A program made the translations under genes and the position numbers. A stretch of DNA of 64,000 nt from Pseudomonas viridiflava (GTDB lineage: Bacteria > Pseudomonadota > Gammaproteobacteria > Pseudomonadales > Pseudomonadaceae), in NCBI RefSeq assembly GCF_900591205.1, contig NZ_UUPU01000006.1, positions 62,001-126,000 of the forward strand, read 5' to 3'. Every line of letters begins with the position of its first letter. Position 1 is the first letter of the stretch. Under the pieces are notes generated by a model. That model saw only the letters and a list, made by a program, of their open reading frames with translations, did no database searches and was not told the DNA's origin. This document shows, piece by piece, positions 55,591 to 64,000 of the stretch.

Positions 55591-57657
55591 ATGACTCACG
55601 CTGCCACTGCTGTCGACACCCAATGCATCAACACTCTTCGCACCCTGGCCATGGACGCCGTGCAGAAGGCCAATTCCGGCCACCCAGGTACACCCATGGG
55701 CCTGGCGCCGGTGGGGTATACGCTGTGGAGCCGATTTTTGCGTTACCACCCGGAGCACCCCGACTGGCCCAACCGTGACCGCTTTGTGCTGTCGGTGGGG
55801 CATGCGTCGATGCTGCTGTATTCGCTGTTGCACCTGGCAGGGGTGGTCGAGGTCGATGCCCATGGCAAACGTTCCGGGCAGCAGGCCATCAGCCTGGACG
55901 ATATCAAGCAGTTCCGGCAGATGGGCTCCAAGACTCCGGGCCATCCCGAGTACCGCATGACCACCGGCGTAGAAACCACCACCGGCCCTCTGGGCCAGGG
56001 TTGCGCCAACAGTGTGGGCATGGCCATGGCTGAGCGCTGGCTGGGCCAACGCTTTAACCGCGAGGGCCAGGTGCTGTTCGACTACAACGTCTACACCCTG
56101 TGCGGCGACGGCGACATGATGGAAGGCATCAGCAGCGAAGCGGCGTCGATGGCCGGGCACTTGAAGCTGGATAACCTGTGCTGGATCTACGACAACAACA
56201 CCATCAGCATCGAGGGCCACACCGAGCTGGCGTTCAGTGAGGATGTGATCAAGCGCTTTGAGGCGTATGGCTGGCACACCTTGCACGTCACCGACGCAAA
56301 TGACTTGCAGGCCCTGAGCGCAGCCCTGGAAACCTTCAAGAGCAACACCGGCGCGCCCACCCTGATCGTGGTCGACAGCGTGATCGGCTACGGCTCGCCG
56401 CACAAACACAACACCGCCGCCGCCCATGGTGAGCCGTTGGGCGATGAAGAAATTCGCCTGACCAAAGCCGCGTACGGCTGGCCGCAGGATTCCAGTTTCC
56501 TGGTGCCCGATGAGGCGCGCACGGTACTGCGGGACGCGCTGTTGGAACGTAGCCGACCGCTGTATGAGGCATGGAACCAACATCTGTCGCAGCTGGAACA
56601 ATACGAGCCGGAACTGGCCGACGAACTGCAGCGCATGCGCGCCGGGGAAATGCCTGAGCATTGGCACGATGACCTGCCCACCTTCAACGCCGACGCCAAG
56701 GGCGTCGCCAGCCGTGCTGCCGGGGGTGAAGTGCTGAACGCGTTTGCCCAGCAAATCCCCTGGCTGCTTGGCGGCTCGGCGGACTTGTCGCCCTCCACCA
56801 AAACCAACCTCACCTTTGACGGTGCCGGGCGCTTCAGCGCCGACGACTACAGTGGGCGCAATCTGCATTTTGGCATTCGTGAGCACGCCATGGGCGCGAT
56901 TGCCAATGGCATGGCGCTGTCCTACCTGCGGCCGTACACCTCGACGTTTCTGGTGTTCAGCGACTATATGAAACCGCCGATCCGCCTGGCGGCCATCATG
57001 GAGTTGCCGGTGATATTTGTGTTTACCCACGACTCAATCGGCGTGGGTGAAGATGGCCCGACACACCAGCCCATCGAGCACCTGACCCAACTGCGCGCCA
57101 CACCGGGGCTGCTGACCCTGCGCCCAGGCGATGCCAATGAGACCCTGGAGCTGTGGAAGGTCGCCCTGGCGCAAACCCATCGGCCAAGTTGCGTCGTGCT
57201 GTCGCGCCAGCCGCTGCCGACGCTGGATCGTACGCAATATGCAGCGGCGTCCGGTGCCGCCAAGGGTGCGTACGTGCTGGCCGGTGCCGACGCGCCCAAG
57301 GTTTTGCTGTTGGCGACCGGCAGCGAAGTCAGCCTCGCCGTTGCCGCCTATGAGCAATTGAAAGCCGAGGGGATTACCGCGCAGGTCGTGTCCATGCCCA
57401 GCTGGGAATTGTTTGAGGACCAGGACCAGGCTTACCGCGACAGCGTATTGCCGCCAGCCGTGAAGGCTCGAGTGGTGGTGGAACAGGCAGGCCCCCTGGG
57501 TTGGGACCGTTATGTCGGCCAGACCGGCGCCAAAGTGGTGATGAACAGTTTTGGCGCATCGGCACCGCTGGCCAAGTTGCAGGAGCAATTCGGGTTCACG
57601 CTGGAGAATGTGGTGAAGCAAGCCAAGGCGCAAATCGACCTGAATAAACACGGATAA
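55591..57657 (+). CDS. Transketolase
   Basis: A 688-residue thiamine-diphosphate enzyme of the pentose phosphate pathway. NSGHPGTPMGLAP, the TPP motif GDGDMMEGISSEAASMAGH, HFGIREHAMGAIANGM and TGSEVSLAVAAYEQL are conserved. The sequence (for example LRTLAMDAVQKANSGHPGTPMGLAPVGYTLWSRFLRYHP) differs clearly from what I recall of the usual Pseudomonas TktA (MADIAEVLW, LKHNPSNP). I therefore regard it as a second-type transketolase. ATG at 55591 is chosen; an in-frame ATG at 55483 would add 36 unlikely residues. Confidence 0.9.
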   Translation: MTHAATAVDTQCINTLRTLAMDAVQKANSGHPGTPMGLAPVGYTLWSRFLRYHPEHPDWPNRDRFVLSVGHASMLLYSLLHLAGVVEVDAHGKRSGQQAISLDDIKQFRQMGSKTPGHPEYRMTTGVETTTGPLGQGCANSVGMAMAERWLGQRFNREGQVLFDYNVYTLCGDGDMMEGISSEAASMAGHLKLDNLCWIYDNNTISIEGHTELAFSEDVIKRFEAYGWHTLHVTDANDLQALSAALETFKSNTGAPTLIVVDSVIGYGSPHKHNTAAAHGEPLGDEEIRLTKAAYGWPQDSSFLVPDEARTVLRDALLERSRPLYEAWNQHLSQLEQYEPELADELQRMRAGEMPEHWHDDLPTFNADAKGVASRAAGGEVLNAFAQQIPWLLGGSADLSPSTKTNLTFDGAGRFSADDYSGRNLHFGIREHAMGAIANGMALSYLRPYTSTFLVFSDYMKPPIRLAAIMELPVIFVFTHDSIGVGEDGPTHQPIEHLTQLRATPGLLTLRPGDANETLELWKVALAQTHRPSCVVLSRQPLPTLDRTQYAAASGAAKGAYVLAGADAPKVLLLATGSEVSLAVAAYEQLKAEGITAQVVSMPSWELFEDQDQAYRDSVLPPAVKARVVVEQAGPLGWDRYVGQTGAKVVMNSFGASAPLAKLQEQFGFTLENVVKQAKAQIDLNKHG

Positions 57658-57664
57658 AACGCTA

Positions 57665-57750
57665 GGCGCTGGCTTGCCTGCGATGGCGGACTGTCAGTCA
57701 AAACTACGTTGACTGATGTACCGCTATCGCAGGCAAGCCAGCGCCCACAG
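57665..57750. repeat. REP doublet
   Basis: GCGCTGGCTTGCCTGCGATG and CATCGCAGGC-type inverted units lie between the convergent transketolase and UvrA-like genes. Confidence 0.88.
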
Positions 57751-57766
57751 TTGATGGTGTTGGTCG

Positions 57767-60286
57767 TCAGGTCAGCTCTCGGGCAAGGAACGGCGCCGTG
57801 CGGCTGGCCTTGCTCTTGGCCACTTTCTGCGGCGTTCCGCTGGCCACCACCTTGCCGCCCAAGTCGCCCGCCCCCGGCCCGATATCTATTACCCAGTCAC
57901 TCTGCGCCACTACGCGCATTTCATGCTCCACCACAACCACCGTATGCCCCGCGTCTACCAAGTGATTAAGCTGGCTGAGCAAGCGGTCGACATCCCGTGG
58001 ATGCAGGCCGGTCGTCGGCTCGTCGAGCACATATAAGGTGGCGCCTCGGGCATTGCGTTGCAGCTCGGTGGCGAGTTTGATGCGCTGCGCCTCGCCGCCG
58101 GACAGTTCAGTCGCCGGCTGGCCCAGGCGCAGGTAACCCAGGCCGATATCGCGCAGCACCTGCAACGAACGCAACACGCCAGGCTGCTCGGCAAACACCT
58201 CTACCGCTTGCTCCACAGTAAGCCCCAGCACCTGCGCGATACTCAGGCCCTGCCATTTGATCGCCAGGGTCTCGGGGTTGTAACGCGCGCCGTGGCAGGT
58301 CGGGCATGGCGCGTACACGCTGGGCATAAACAGCAATTCCACGCTGACAAAGCCCTCGCCTTCGCAGTTCGGGCAGCGCCCCTTGGCGACGTTGAAGGAG
58401 AACTGCCCGGCATCGTAATGATGTTTCTTCGCTGCCGGCGTGGCCGCGAACAGTTTGCGCACGTTATCGAACAGGCCGGTATAGGTGGCGAGATTGGAAC
58501 GTGGGGTGCGGCCGATGGGCTTCTGGTCCACCTGCACCAGCCGGCGAATATGCTCCAGCCCGCCGCTGATCCGCCCGCCACTGGTTTGCGGAGCGTCGTA
58601 TTCCAGGCTCGGTTCTTCGTCACTGTCTACCCGGCTGCCGAGGCCGCCGGCCACCAGCTCCAGCAGCGCCTGGCTGACCAGGCTGGATTTGCCCGAACCG
58701 GAAATACCGGTCACCGCCGTAAAGCAGCCCAGCGGGAAATCCACATTCAAGCCCTTGAGGTTATTGCGCGTCACCCCTTCCAGCGTCAGCCAGGCGCTGG
58801 GCTGGCGTTGCGCCGGGTTCGCCGGGCGCCGTTCGGCAAACAGGTATTCGCGGGTCTGCGACGCCTCGACCTTGGCCAGACCCGCCGGCGGCCCGCTGTA
58901 CAGCACTTGCCCGCCATGCTCGCCGGCAGCCGGCCCTACGTCGATCAGCCAGTCGGCGCGGCGCATGGTCTCCAGGTCATGTTCCACCACAAACAATGAG
59001 TTGCCTGCCGCCTTCAAGCGCCCGAGCGCGGTGAACAATGCTTCGCCGTCTGCCGGGTGCAGGCCCGCCGATGGCTCATCGAGCACATAGATCACCCCGA
59101 ACAGCTGCGAGCCCAGTTGCGTGGCCAGGCGCAGGCGCTGCAACTCACCGGACGATAACGTCGGCGTGCTGCGCTCCAGGGACAGATAACCCAGGCCCAA
59201 CGCGGTCAAGGTGCTGACCCGCTCAAGCAAATCCTGGGCGATGCGCTGCGCGGCCAGGCGTTTTTCCACGGACAGTTTCATCCGGTCCTCCCCGGCCGCC
59301 ACCGGCCGCAGCACCTCGGCCAATTGGGTCAGCGAGAGTTGCGACAACTCACCGATATCCAACCCGGCGAATTTTACCGACAGCGCCGCCCGGGTCAGGC
59401 GCTTGCCCTCGCATAACGGGCAGGCGCTGCCTTGCATGAACTGCGAAACGCGCTTTTTCATCAGCGCGCTTTGGGTGTGGGTGAAGGTGTGTAGGATATA
59501 GCGCCGTGCGCCGCTGAACGTGCCCTGGTAACTCGGCTCCAGCTTGCGCTTCAGTGCATCACGGGTCTGCGCGGGGCTGAAGCCTGCGTACACCGGCACG
59601 GTGGGGGTTTCTTCGGTGAACAGAATCCAGTCGCGCTGCTTTTTCGGCAGGTCGCGCCAGGGTATGTCCACGTCATAACCCAGCGTCACCAGGATGTCGC
59701 GCAGGTTCTGCCCTTGCCATGCCAGGGGCCAGGACGCCACGGCGCGCTGGCGGATGGTCAAGGATGGGTCCGGCACCATCAGGGCCTCGGTCACTTCATA
59801 CACACGGCCCAAGCCATGGCATTGCGGGCATGCGCCCTGGGGCAGGTTCGGCGAAAAATCCTCGGCATACAGCATCGCCTGCCCACGCGGATAGCTGCCG
59901 GCACGCGAATACAGCATGCGGATCAGGCTCGACAAGGTGGTCACGCTGCCCACCGAGGAGCGTGCACTCGGCGTCCCGCGCTGCTGTTGCAGGGCCACGG
60001 CGGGCGGCAAACCTTCGATGGAGTCCACATCCGGCACGCCCACCTGGTCGATCAGCCGTCGTGCATAGGGCGCAACGGACTCGAAATAGCGCCGTTGGGC
60101 CTCGGCATACACCGTGGAAAACGCCAGCGACGATTTACCCGAACCCGACACGCCGGTGAACACCACCAAGGCATCCCGGGGTATGTCCACATCGACGTTA
60201 CGCAGGTTATGTTCGCGGGCGCCGCGCACCTGGACAAAACCCGGGCGCTGCGCAGTGATGGAAGGGATGTTGCGCTGTGAAGTCAT
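57767..60286 (-). CDS. UvrA-like excinuclease ATPase (UvrA2 type)
   Basis: An 839-residue double ABC ATPase related to UvrA. Walker A motifs are GVSGSGKSSLAF and GISGSGKSSLVS. Zinc-finger cysteines are in CPQCHGLGRVYE, CPLCEGKRL and CPNCEGEGF with CPTCHGARYN. Signatures are LSSGELQRLRLA and LSGGEAQRIKLA. It is about 100 residues shorter than canonical UvrA, as expected for UvrA2 proteins lacking the UvrB-binding domain. These can confer tolerance to DNA-damaging drugs. The ATG overlaps the stop of the upstream kinase gene (ATGA). Confidence 0.9.
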   Translation of the reverse strand: MTSQRNIPSITAQRPGFVQVRGAREHNLRNVDVDIPRDALVVFTGVSGSGKSSLAFSTVYAEAQRRYFESVAPYARRLIDQVGVPDVDSIEGLPPAVALQQQRGTPSARSSVGSVTTLSSLIRMLYSRAGSYPRGQAMLYAEDFSPNLPQGACPQCHGLGRVYEVTEALMVPDPSLTIRQRAVASWPLAWQGQNLRDILVTLGYDVDIPWRDLPKKQRDWILFTEETPTVPVYAGFSPAQTRDALKRKLEPSYQGTFSGARRYILHTFTHTQSALMKKRVSQFMQGSACPLCEGKRLTRAALSVKFAGLDIGELSQLSLTQLAEVLRPVAAGEDRMKLSVEKRLAAQRIAQDLLERVSTLTALGLGYLSLERSTPTLSSGELQRLRLATQLGSQLFGVIYVLDEPSAGLHPADGEALFTALGRLKAAGNSLFVVEHDLETMRRADWLIDVGPAAGEHGGQVLYSGPPAGLAKVEASQTREYLFAERRPANPAQRQPSAWLTLEGVTRNNLKGLNVDFPLGCFTAVTGISGSGKSSLVSQALLELVAGGLGSRVDSDEEPSLEYDAPQTSGGRISGGLEHIRRLVQVDQKPIGRTPRSNLATYTGLFDNVRKLFAATPAAKKHHYDAGQFSFNVAKGRCPNCEGEGFVSVELLFMPSVYAPCPTCHGARYNPETLAIKWQGLSIAQVLGLTVEQAVEVFAEQPGVLRSLQVLRDIGLGYLRLGQPATELSGGEAQRIKLATELQRNARGATLYVLDEPTTGLHPRDVDRLLSQLNHLVDAGHTVVVVEHEMRVVAQSDWVIDIGPGAGDLGGKVVASGTPQKVAKSKASRTAPFLARELT

Positions 60287-61995
60287 GGGCAACCTTGATG
60301 GGCGATAAGCACGCTGCGCACCCGTTGTGTCAGGGCTTCGGGGCTGTAGGGCTTGCTCAGCAGATGAATATCGGGGCTTAGCAGATGATTGCTGGAAAGG
60401 ATGTCGCGGGTGTGGCCGGAGGTGAACAGCACCGCCACCGGCGGCACCTGGGCGCGGGCCCAGTTGGCCAGGTCGGTGCTTTTGACGCGCCCTGGCATCA
60501 CTACGTCGGTGAATATCAGGTCCGGCTGCACACCGCTCTGCAAGGTTTGCATGGCGCGGTCGCCGTCTTCGGCGGTCAGCACGGTGTAGCCGGATTGCTC
60601 AAGCAAATCCACCACCGTCACGCGCACGTCTTCGTTGTCCTCGACCACCAGGATCGTCTCCCCGCCACCCGTTTCAGGCGCAGGGGCGTCGTGGGTTTCA
60701 GGGTGTTCCTCACCGAGGCTGCGCGGGAAATACATTTGCACCACCGTGCCCTTGCCCTCCTCGCTCCACACCTCGACATGCCCGCCGCTTTGCCGGACGA
60801 AACCAAACACCATGCTCAAGCCCAGGCCGGTGCCATGCCCTTCGCGCTTGGTGGTAAAAAACGGCTCGAACACCCTCGACAGGACGGCCGCCGGCATCCC
60901 CACGCCGATATCCGTGACGGCCAGGCGCACATACTCGCCAGGCTTGATACTTTTGCCCGCGCATTCCCCGGGGTTGAGGATGATATTTTCACCGGTTATC
61001 CGAATCACGCCTTCGCCCTTCATGGCATCGCGAGCGTTGATCGCCAGGTTCAGCAGCGCGTTTTCCAGCTGGTTGCGGTCGACATTGATGCACCAGGAGT
61101 CCTGGGGTAGTTGCACGTCAATATGAATGGTTTCCCCCAGCGCACGCTGCAGCAGCTCGCCGAGGCCGGCGTAAATGCGTTGCGGGTTATAGACCGCCGG
61201 AGACAGCGGTTGGCGACGAGCGAACGCCAACAGTTGCGAGGACAATTTGGCGCCACGATCCACTGCGGCGATGGCCGCCGTGATACGCCGCTGAACCTGA
61301 GGATTGTCGGGCTCATGCCGGGCCAGCAGGTACAGGTTGCCGGCAATCACTTGCAGCAGGTTATTGAAGTCGTGGGCTACGCCGCCGGTCAGGCCACCAA
61401 TCGCTTCAAGCTTCTGTGATTGGCGTAACTGCTCCTCGGCGGCGGAACGCGCCTGCACTTCGGCGGCCACGCGTTGCTCAAGATTGTGGGTCAGTTCCTG
61501 GCGCAGGCGCTCGGACTTCACATGCTCGGTGGTCTCGGTAACGATCACCAAAACCCCGGCCGGTAGCTGGTTATCGTCCGCCACAGGGCTGTAGGTAAGG
61601 TCCATCCAGACTTCTTCCGGCTGACCATTGCGCAGCAATTCCAGCGGAAAGTTACGGTAGGACAAGGTGCCACCGGCCAGGCAAGTGTCGAGTACATGCC
61701 GATTGAAATCGGCCACTTCCGGCCATCCCAGCTCTACCGGCGTGCCCAGCAGGTAGGGGTGCCGGCCACCGGCAAACACCGAGTAACTGTCGTTGTAAAT
61801 CATGTGCCCCAGCGGCCCCCAGAGCATCACCATGGGCATGGGCGAAGCCAGCAGCATCTGCACGGTACTGCTGAGGCTGCAAGGCCACTTGTCGATCGGG
61901 CCCAGATCGGTCGATGACCAGTCGAAGGCGCGAATCCGTTGGGCCATTTCGCCGCCCCAGCCTTCGCAACCGTGGGTATTGGATAAAAATTGCAT
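60283..61995 (-). CDS. Hybrid sensor histidine kinase with receiver domain
   Basis: A 570-residue soluble kinase. The N-terminal PAS/GAF-like domain (FDWSSTDLGPIDKWPCSLSS, SPMPMVMLWG, YNDSYSVFAGGRHPYLLG) resembles the one at 18067. A coiled coil, the H-box EAIGGLTGGVAHDFNN, the ATPase (NLAINARDAMKGEG, DIGVGMPAAV) and a receiver with the acceptor Asp in FTDVVMPG follow. I choose ATG 61995 (QFLSNTHGCEGWGGEMAQRI) over 62082, since the extra residues look non-conserved; this is uncertain. Its last codon overlaps the UvrA-like gene start, so the products are probably made together. The signal is unknown. Confidence 0.9.
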   Translation of the reverse strand: MQFLSNTHGCEGWGGEMAQRIRAFDWSSTDLGPIDKWPCSLSSTVQMLLASPMPMVMLWGPLGHMIYNDSYSVFAGGRHPYLLGTPVELGWPEVADFNRHVLDTCLAGGTLSYRNFPLELLRNGQPEEVWMDLTYSPVADDNQLPAGVLVIVTETTEHVKSERLRQELTHNLEQRVAAEVQARSAAEEQLRQSQKLEAIGGLTGGVAHDFNNLLQVIAGNLYLLARHEPDNPQVQRRITAAIAAVDRGAKLSSQLLAFARRQPLSPAVYNPQRIYAGLGELLQRALGETIHIDVQLPQDSWCINVDRNQLENALLNLAINARDAMKGEGVIRITGENIILNPGECAGKSIKPGEYVRLAVTDIGVGMPAAVLSRVFEPFFTTKREGHGTGLGLSMVFGFVRQSGGHVEVWSEEGKGTVVQMYFPRSLGEEHPETHDAPAPETGGGETILVVEDNEDVRVTVVDLLEQSGYTVLTAEDGDRAMQTLQSGVQPDLIFTDVVMPGRVKSTDLANWARAQVPPVAVLFTSGHTRDILSSNHLLSPDIHLLSKPYSPEALTQRVRSVLIAHQGCP

Positions 61996-62121
61996 GGTCG
62001 GCTCTTGACGAACAGTAGCGTGGGTGGACGGCGCTATAGCACTGATAAATCGTTGGAGCCCGGCGCGCATGAAACGTTTCATTGCATATTGCTTATCCGC
62101 AGCCCCTTGAGCAACTCCCCC

Positions 62122-64000
62122 TCAGTGAAAATCCCGGCTGCGCACGTTGATCCCTTCCAACAGCACCGTCAGGTCGGTCAAACGCCCGGCAATCAGGTGC
62201 CGCACCTCGCCCACCGCCTCCCAGCGCCCATCCACTTTGAGCAGTCGCGAACCCACCAGCGCCTGGCGTTGGCGCTCGGCCAGATCACGCCAGACCACCA
62301 CATTGAGGTTGCCGAATTCATCCTCCAGGGTGACGAAAGTCACCCCGCTGGCGGTGCCTGGGCGCTGCCGGCCGGTGACCAACCCCGCAACGCTGACATT
62401 GCGCCCATGCTCCACCACCTGCAGTTCTTCAGAGCTGCGGCAGCGTCGCCTGCGCAACTCGGCGCGTAACAACGCCAGCGGGTGCGGCCCCAGGGTGGTG
62501 CCGAGCATGGCGTAATCGGCCTGCAAATCCTCGCCGACCGTGGGCGACGGCAGCGCCACCACGGCTTCGTCAGGGCTGGGCAGGCCGGCAAACAAGCCCA
62601 GCTGTTTATGCACCCCCGCCACCTCCCAACGTGCGGTGTGCCGGTTGCCGGCCAGGGTGCGCAAGGCACCGGCATCCGCCAGCTGCGCTTGGGCGCGGGC
62701 ATCCAGCCCGGCGCGCTGGTCCAGGTCGGCGATGTCGCTGAATGCCCGGTGCCGACGCGCCGCTTCGATGCGGCGCCCATCCTCTTCGCGAAACCCCGAG
62801 ATCATGCGCAAGCCCAGGCGGATCGCCGGTTGCTGACCGTCGATGGGCTCCAGGCTGCAATCCCAGTCACTGGCCAGCACCTCCACCGGGCGGATCTGCA
62901 AGCGATGACGCCGCGCATCCTGCAGGATCTGGTCCGGGCTGTAGAAACCCATGGGCCAACTGTTGATCAGCGCACAGGCGAAGGCTGCCGGCTCATGGCA
63001 TTTGAGCCAGCAACTGGCGTAGGTCAGCAAGGCAAAACTGGCGGCGTGGGACTCGGGAAAGCCATAGCTGCCAAAGCCCTTGATCTGCTCGAAGATCTGC
63101 GCGGCAAATTCTTCTGTATAGCCGTTTTTGAGCATGCCGGTGCGCAGGCGCTCTTGATGCGGTTCAAGGCCGCCATGGCGTTTCCAGGCGGCCATGGACC
63201 GGCGCAACTGGTCCGCCTCGCCGGGGCCATAGTCGGCGGCGACCATGGCGATCTGCATCACTTGTTCCTGGAACAGCGGCACACCCAGGGTGCGCTTGAG
63301 TACCGCTTCAAGCTCCGGCGACGGGTAGGTGGTGGGCTCTTCCTTGTTACGCCGTCGCAGGTACGGATGCACCATGCCGCCCTGGATCGGCCCAGGTCGC
63401 ACAATCGCCACCTCAATCACCAGGTCATAGAAAGTTTGCGGCTTGAGCCTGGGCAACATCGACATCTGCGCCCGCGATTCGATCTGGAACACACCGATGG
63501 TGTCGGCCTTGCTGATCATCGCGTAGGTGTCCGGGTCTTCCTTGGGAATCGTCGCCAGTGCCAGGTCCTGGTTGCGATGGCGGCGCAGCAAGTCGAAGCA
63601 GCGGCGGATCGCGCTGAGCATGCCCAACGCCAGAATGTCCACCTTGAGCAGGCCAACCGCGTCGAGGTCGTCCTTGTCCCACTGGATGATGGTGCGCTCG
63701 GCCATGGCGGCGTTTTCCACCGGCACCAGGGTGTCCAGCGGGTATTCGGAAATCACGAAACCGCCGGGGTGCTGGGACAGGTGCCGGGGGAATCCGATCA
63801 GTTGCTGAGTCAGCGTCAGCACACGGCGCAGGATCGGGCTTTGCGGGTCGAAGCCACCTTCGCGCAGGCGCTCCAGCGGCGGCGCGTCATCACTCCAGCG
63901 CCCGCAACACTCGGCCAGGGCGTTGATCTGGTCCGGTGGCAACCCAAGGGCCTTGGCCACATCACGCACCGCGCCGGCGGCGTGGTAACTGCTGACCACC
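62122..64000 (-). CDS. dnaE2: Error-prone DNA polymerase DnaE2 (partial, C-terminal part)
   Basis: A C-family DNA polymerase alpha subunit of the DnaE2/ImuC type, which performs mutagenic translesion synthesis with ImuAB after SOS induction. About 625 of roughly 1,030 residues are present; the start lies beyond the right edge. Visible are [59 protein letters not shown] and the OB-fold [27 protein letters not shown]. It runs in the same direction as the kinase and UvrA-like genes, with a 126-bp gap to the kinase. No frameshift is seen. Confidence 0.95.
   Translation of the reverse strand, partial: VVSSYHAAGAVRDVAKALGLPPDQINALAECCGRWSDDAPPLERLREGGFDPQSPILRRVLTLTQQLIGFPRHLSQHPGGFVISEYPLDTLVPVENAAMAERTIIQWDKDDLDAVGLLKVDILALGMLSAIRRCFDLLRRHRNQDLALATIPKEDPDTYAMISKADTIGVFQIESRAQMSMLPRLKPQTFYDLVIEVAIVRPGPIQGGMVHPYLRRRNKEEPTTYPSPELEAVLKRTLGVPLFQEQVMQIAMVAADYGPGEADQLRRSMAAWKRHGGLEPHQERLRTGMLKNGYTEEFAAQIFEQIKGFGSYGFPESHAASFALLTYASCWLKCHEPAAFACALINSWPMGFYSPDQILQDARRHRLQIRPVEVLASDWDCSLEPIDGQQPAIRLGLRMISGFREEDGRRIEAARRHRAFSDIADLDQRAGLDARAQAQLADAGALRTLAGNRHTARWEVAGVHKQLGLFAGLPSPDEAVVALPSPTVGEDLQADYAMLGTTLGPHPLALLRAELRRRRCRSSEELQVVEHGRNVSVAGLVTGRQRPGTASGVTFVTLEDEFGNLNVVVWRDLAERQRQALVGSRLLKVDGRWEAVGEVRHLIAGRLTDLTVLLEGINVRSRDFH

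Noticed and set aside
61996..62121. LexA box controlling the kinase/UvrA2-like genes
   Set aside because: No CTGT-N8-ACAG pattern is present in the gap after dnaE2; an isolated ACAG is not enough.

Overview
The window is chromosomal DNA of a Pseudomonas, most likely of the P. fluorescens group. The evidence is high GC with strong GC3 bias in nearly all genes, GTGGGAG..GCTTGC..GCGA REP/REPIN repeats in the intergenic gaps, OprD, SohB, HglS, YejABEF and a 3-hydroxybutyrate locus of Pseudomonas type. No rRNA, tRNA, CRISPR, phage gene or transposase was seen.

Layout. 1-4.4 kb: edge of a type VI secretion locus (tssC truncated by the window, tssB, tssA on the minus strand; hcp divergent), with a 479-bp control region holding TGCGCA palindromes. 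4.4-6.3 kb: aldo/keto reductase, DUF1543 protein, parvulin. 6.3-11.9 kb: yejABEF-type peptide ABC importer. 12-18 kb: 3-hydroxybutyrate/acetoacetate catabolism (RpoN-dependent activator HbcR, GntP-type permease, 3-hydroxybutyrate dehydrogenase, acetoacetyl-CoA synthetase) with a readable sigma-54 promoter and paired GTCTC-N6-GAGAC sites. 18-21 kb: hybrid sensor kinase and a second parvulin. 21-27.7 kb: minus-strand locus with a polar amino-acid-type ABC importer, RidA protein, IclR regulator, PLP amino acid deaminase and 2-keto-3-deoxygluconate kinase, consistent with an amino-sugar acid such as D-glucosaminate. 28-30.4 kb: small secreted protein, thioredoxin-like protein, TerC/CBS/CorC membrane protein. 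30.9-40.1 kb: C4-polyol locus (SorC regulator, RpiB-type isomerase, ribose-type ABC importer, SDR, zinc alcohol dehydrogenase, DhaK, DhaL), which can be read as threitol/erythritol to erythrulose, erythrulose phosphate and erythrose 4-phosphate. 40-51 kb: LysR regulator and DHA2 efflux pump, SohB, phosphatase, SCP2 protein, GH63-like glucosidase, OprD porin, 2-oxoadipate dioxygenase HglS.

51.1-55.1 kb is the most unusual segment. It is a low-GC four-gene operon (divergent ProC-like imine reductase, NPPGW methyltransferase, EamA exporter, monomeric sarcosine oxidase-type flavoenzyme) lying between two exact 36-bp direct repeats. The right repeat is part of an intact two-stem hairpin and the left repeat is a truncated copy, as if the cassette had been inserted behind hglS. 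The gene set suggests synthesis and export, or modification, of a small amino-acid or imino-acid compound not known to me.

55.2-64 kb: DUF465 protein, a second-type transketolase, and three minus-strand genes that suggest a DNA-damage neighbourhood: dnaE2 (5' part outside the window), a hybrid histidine kinase, and a UvrA-like ATPase whose start codon overlaps the kinase stop codon.
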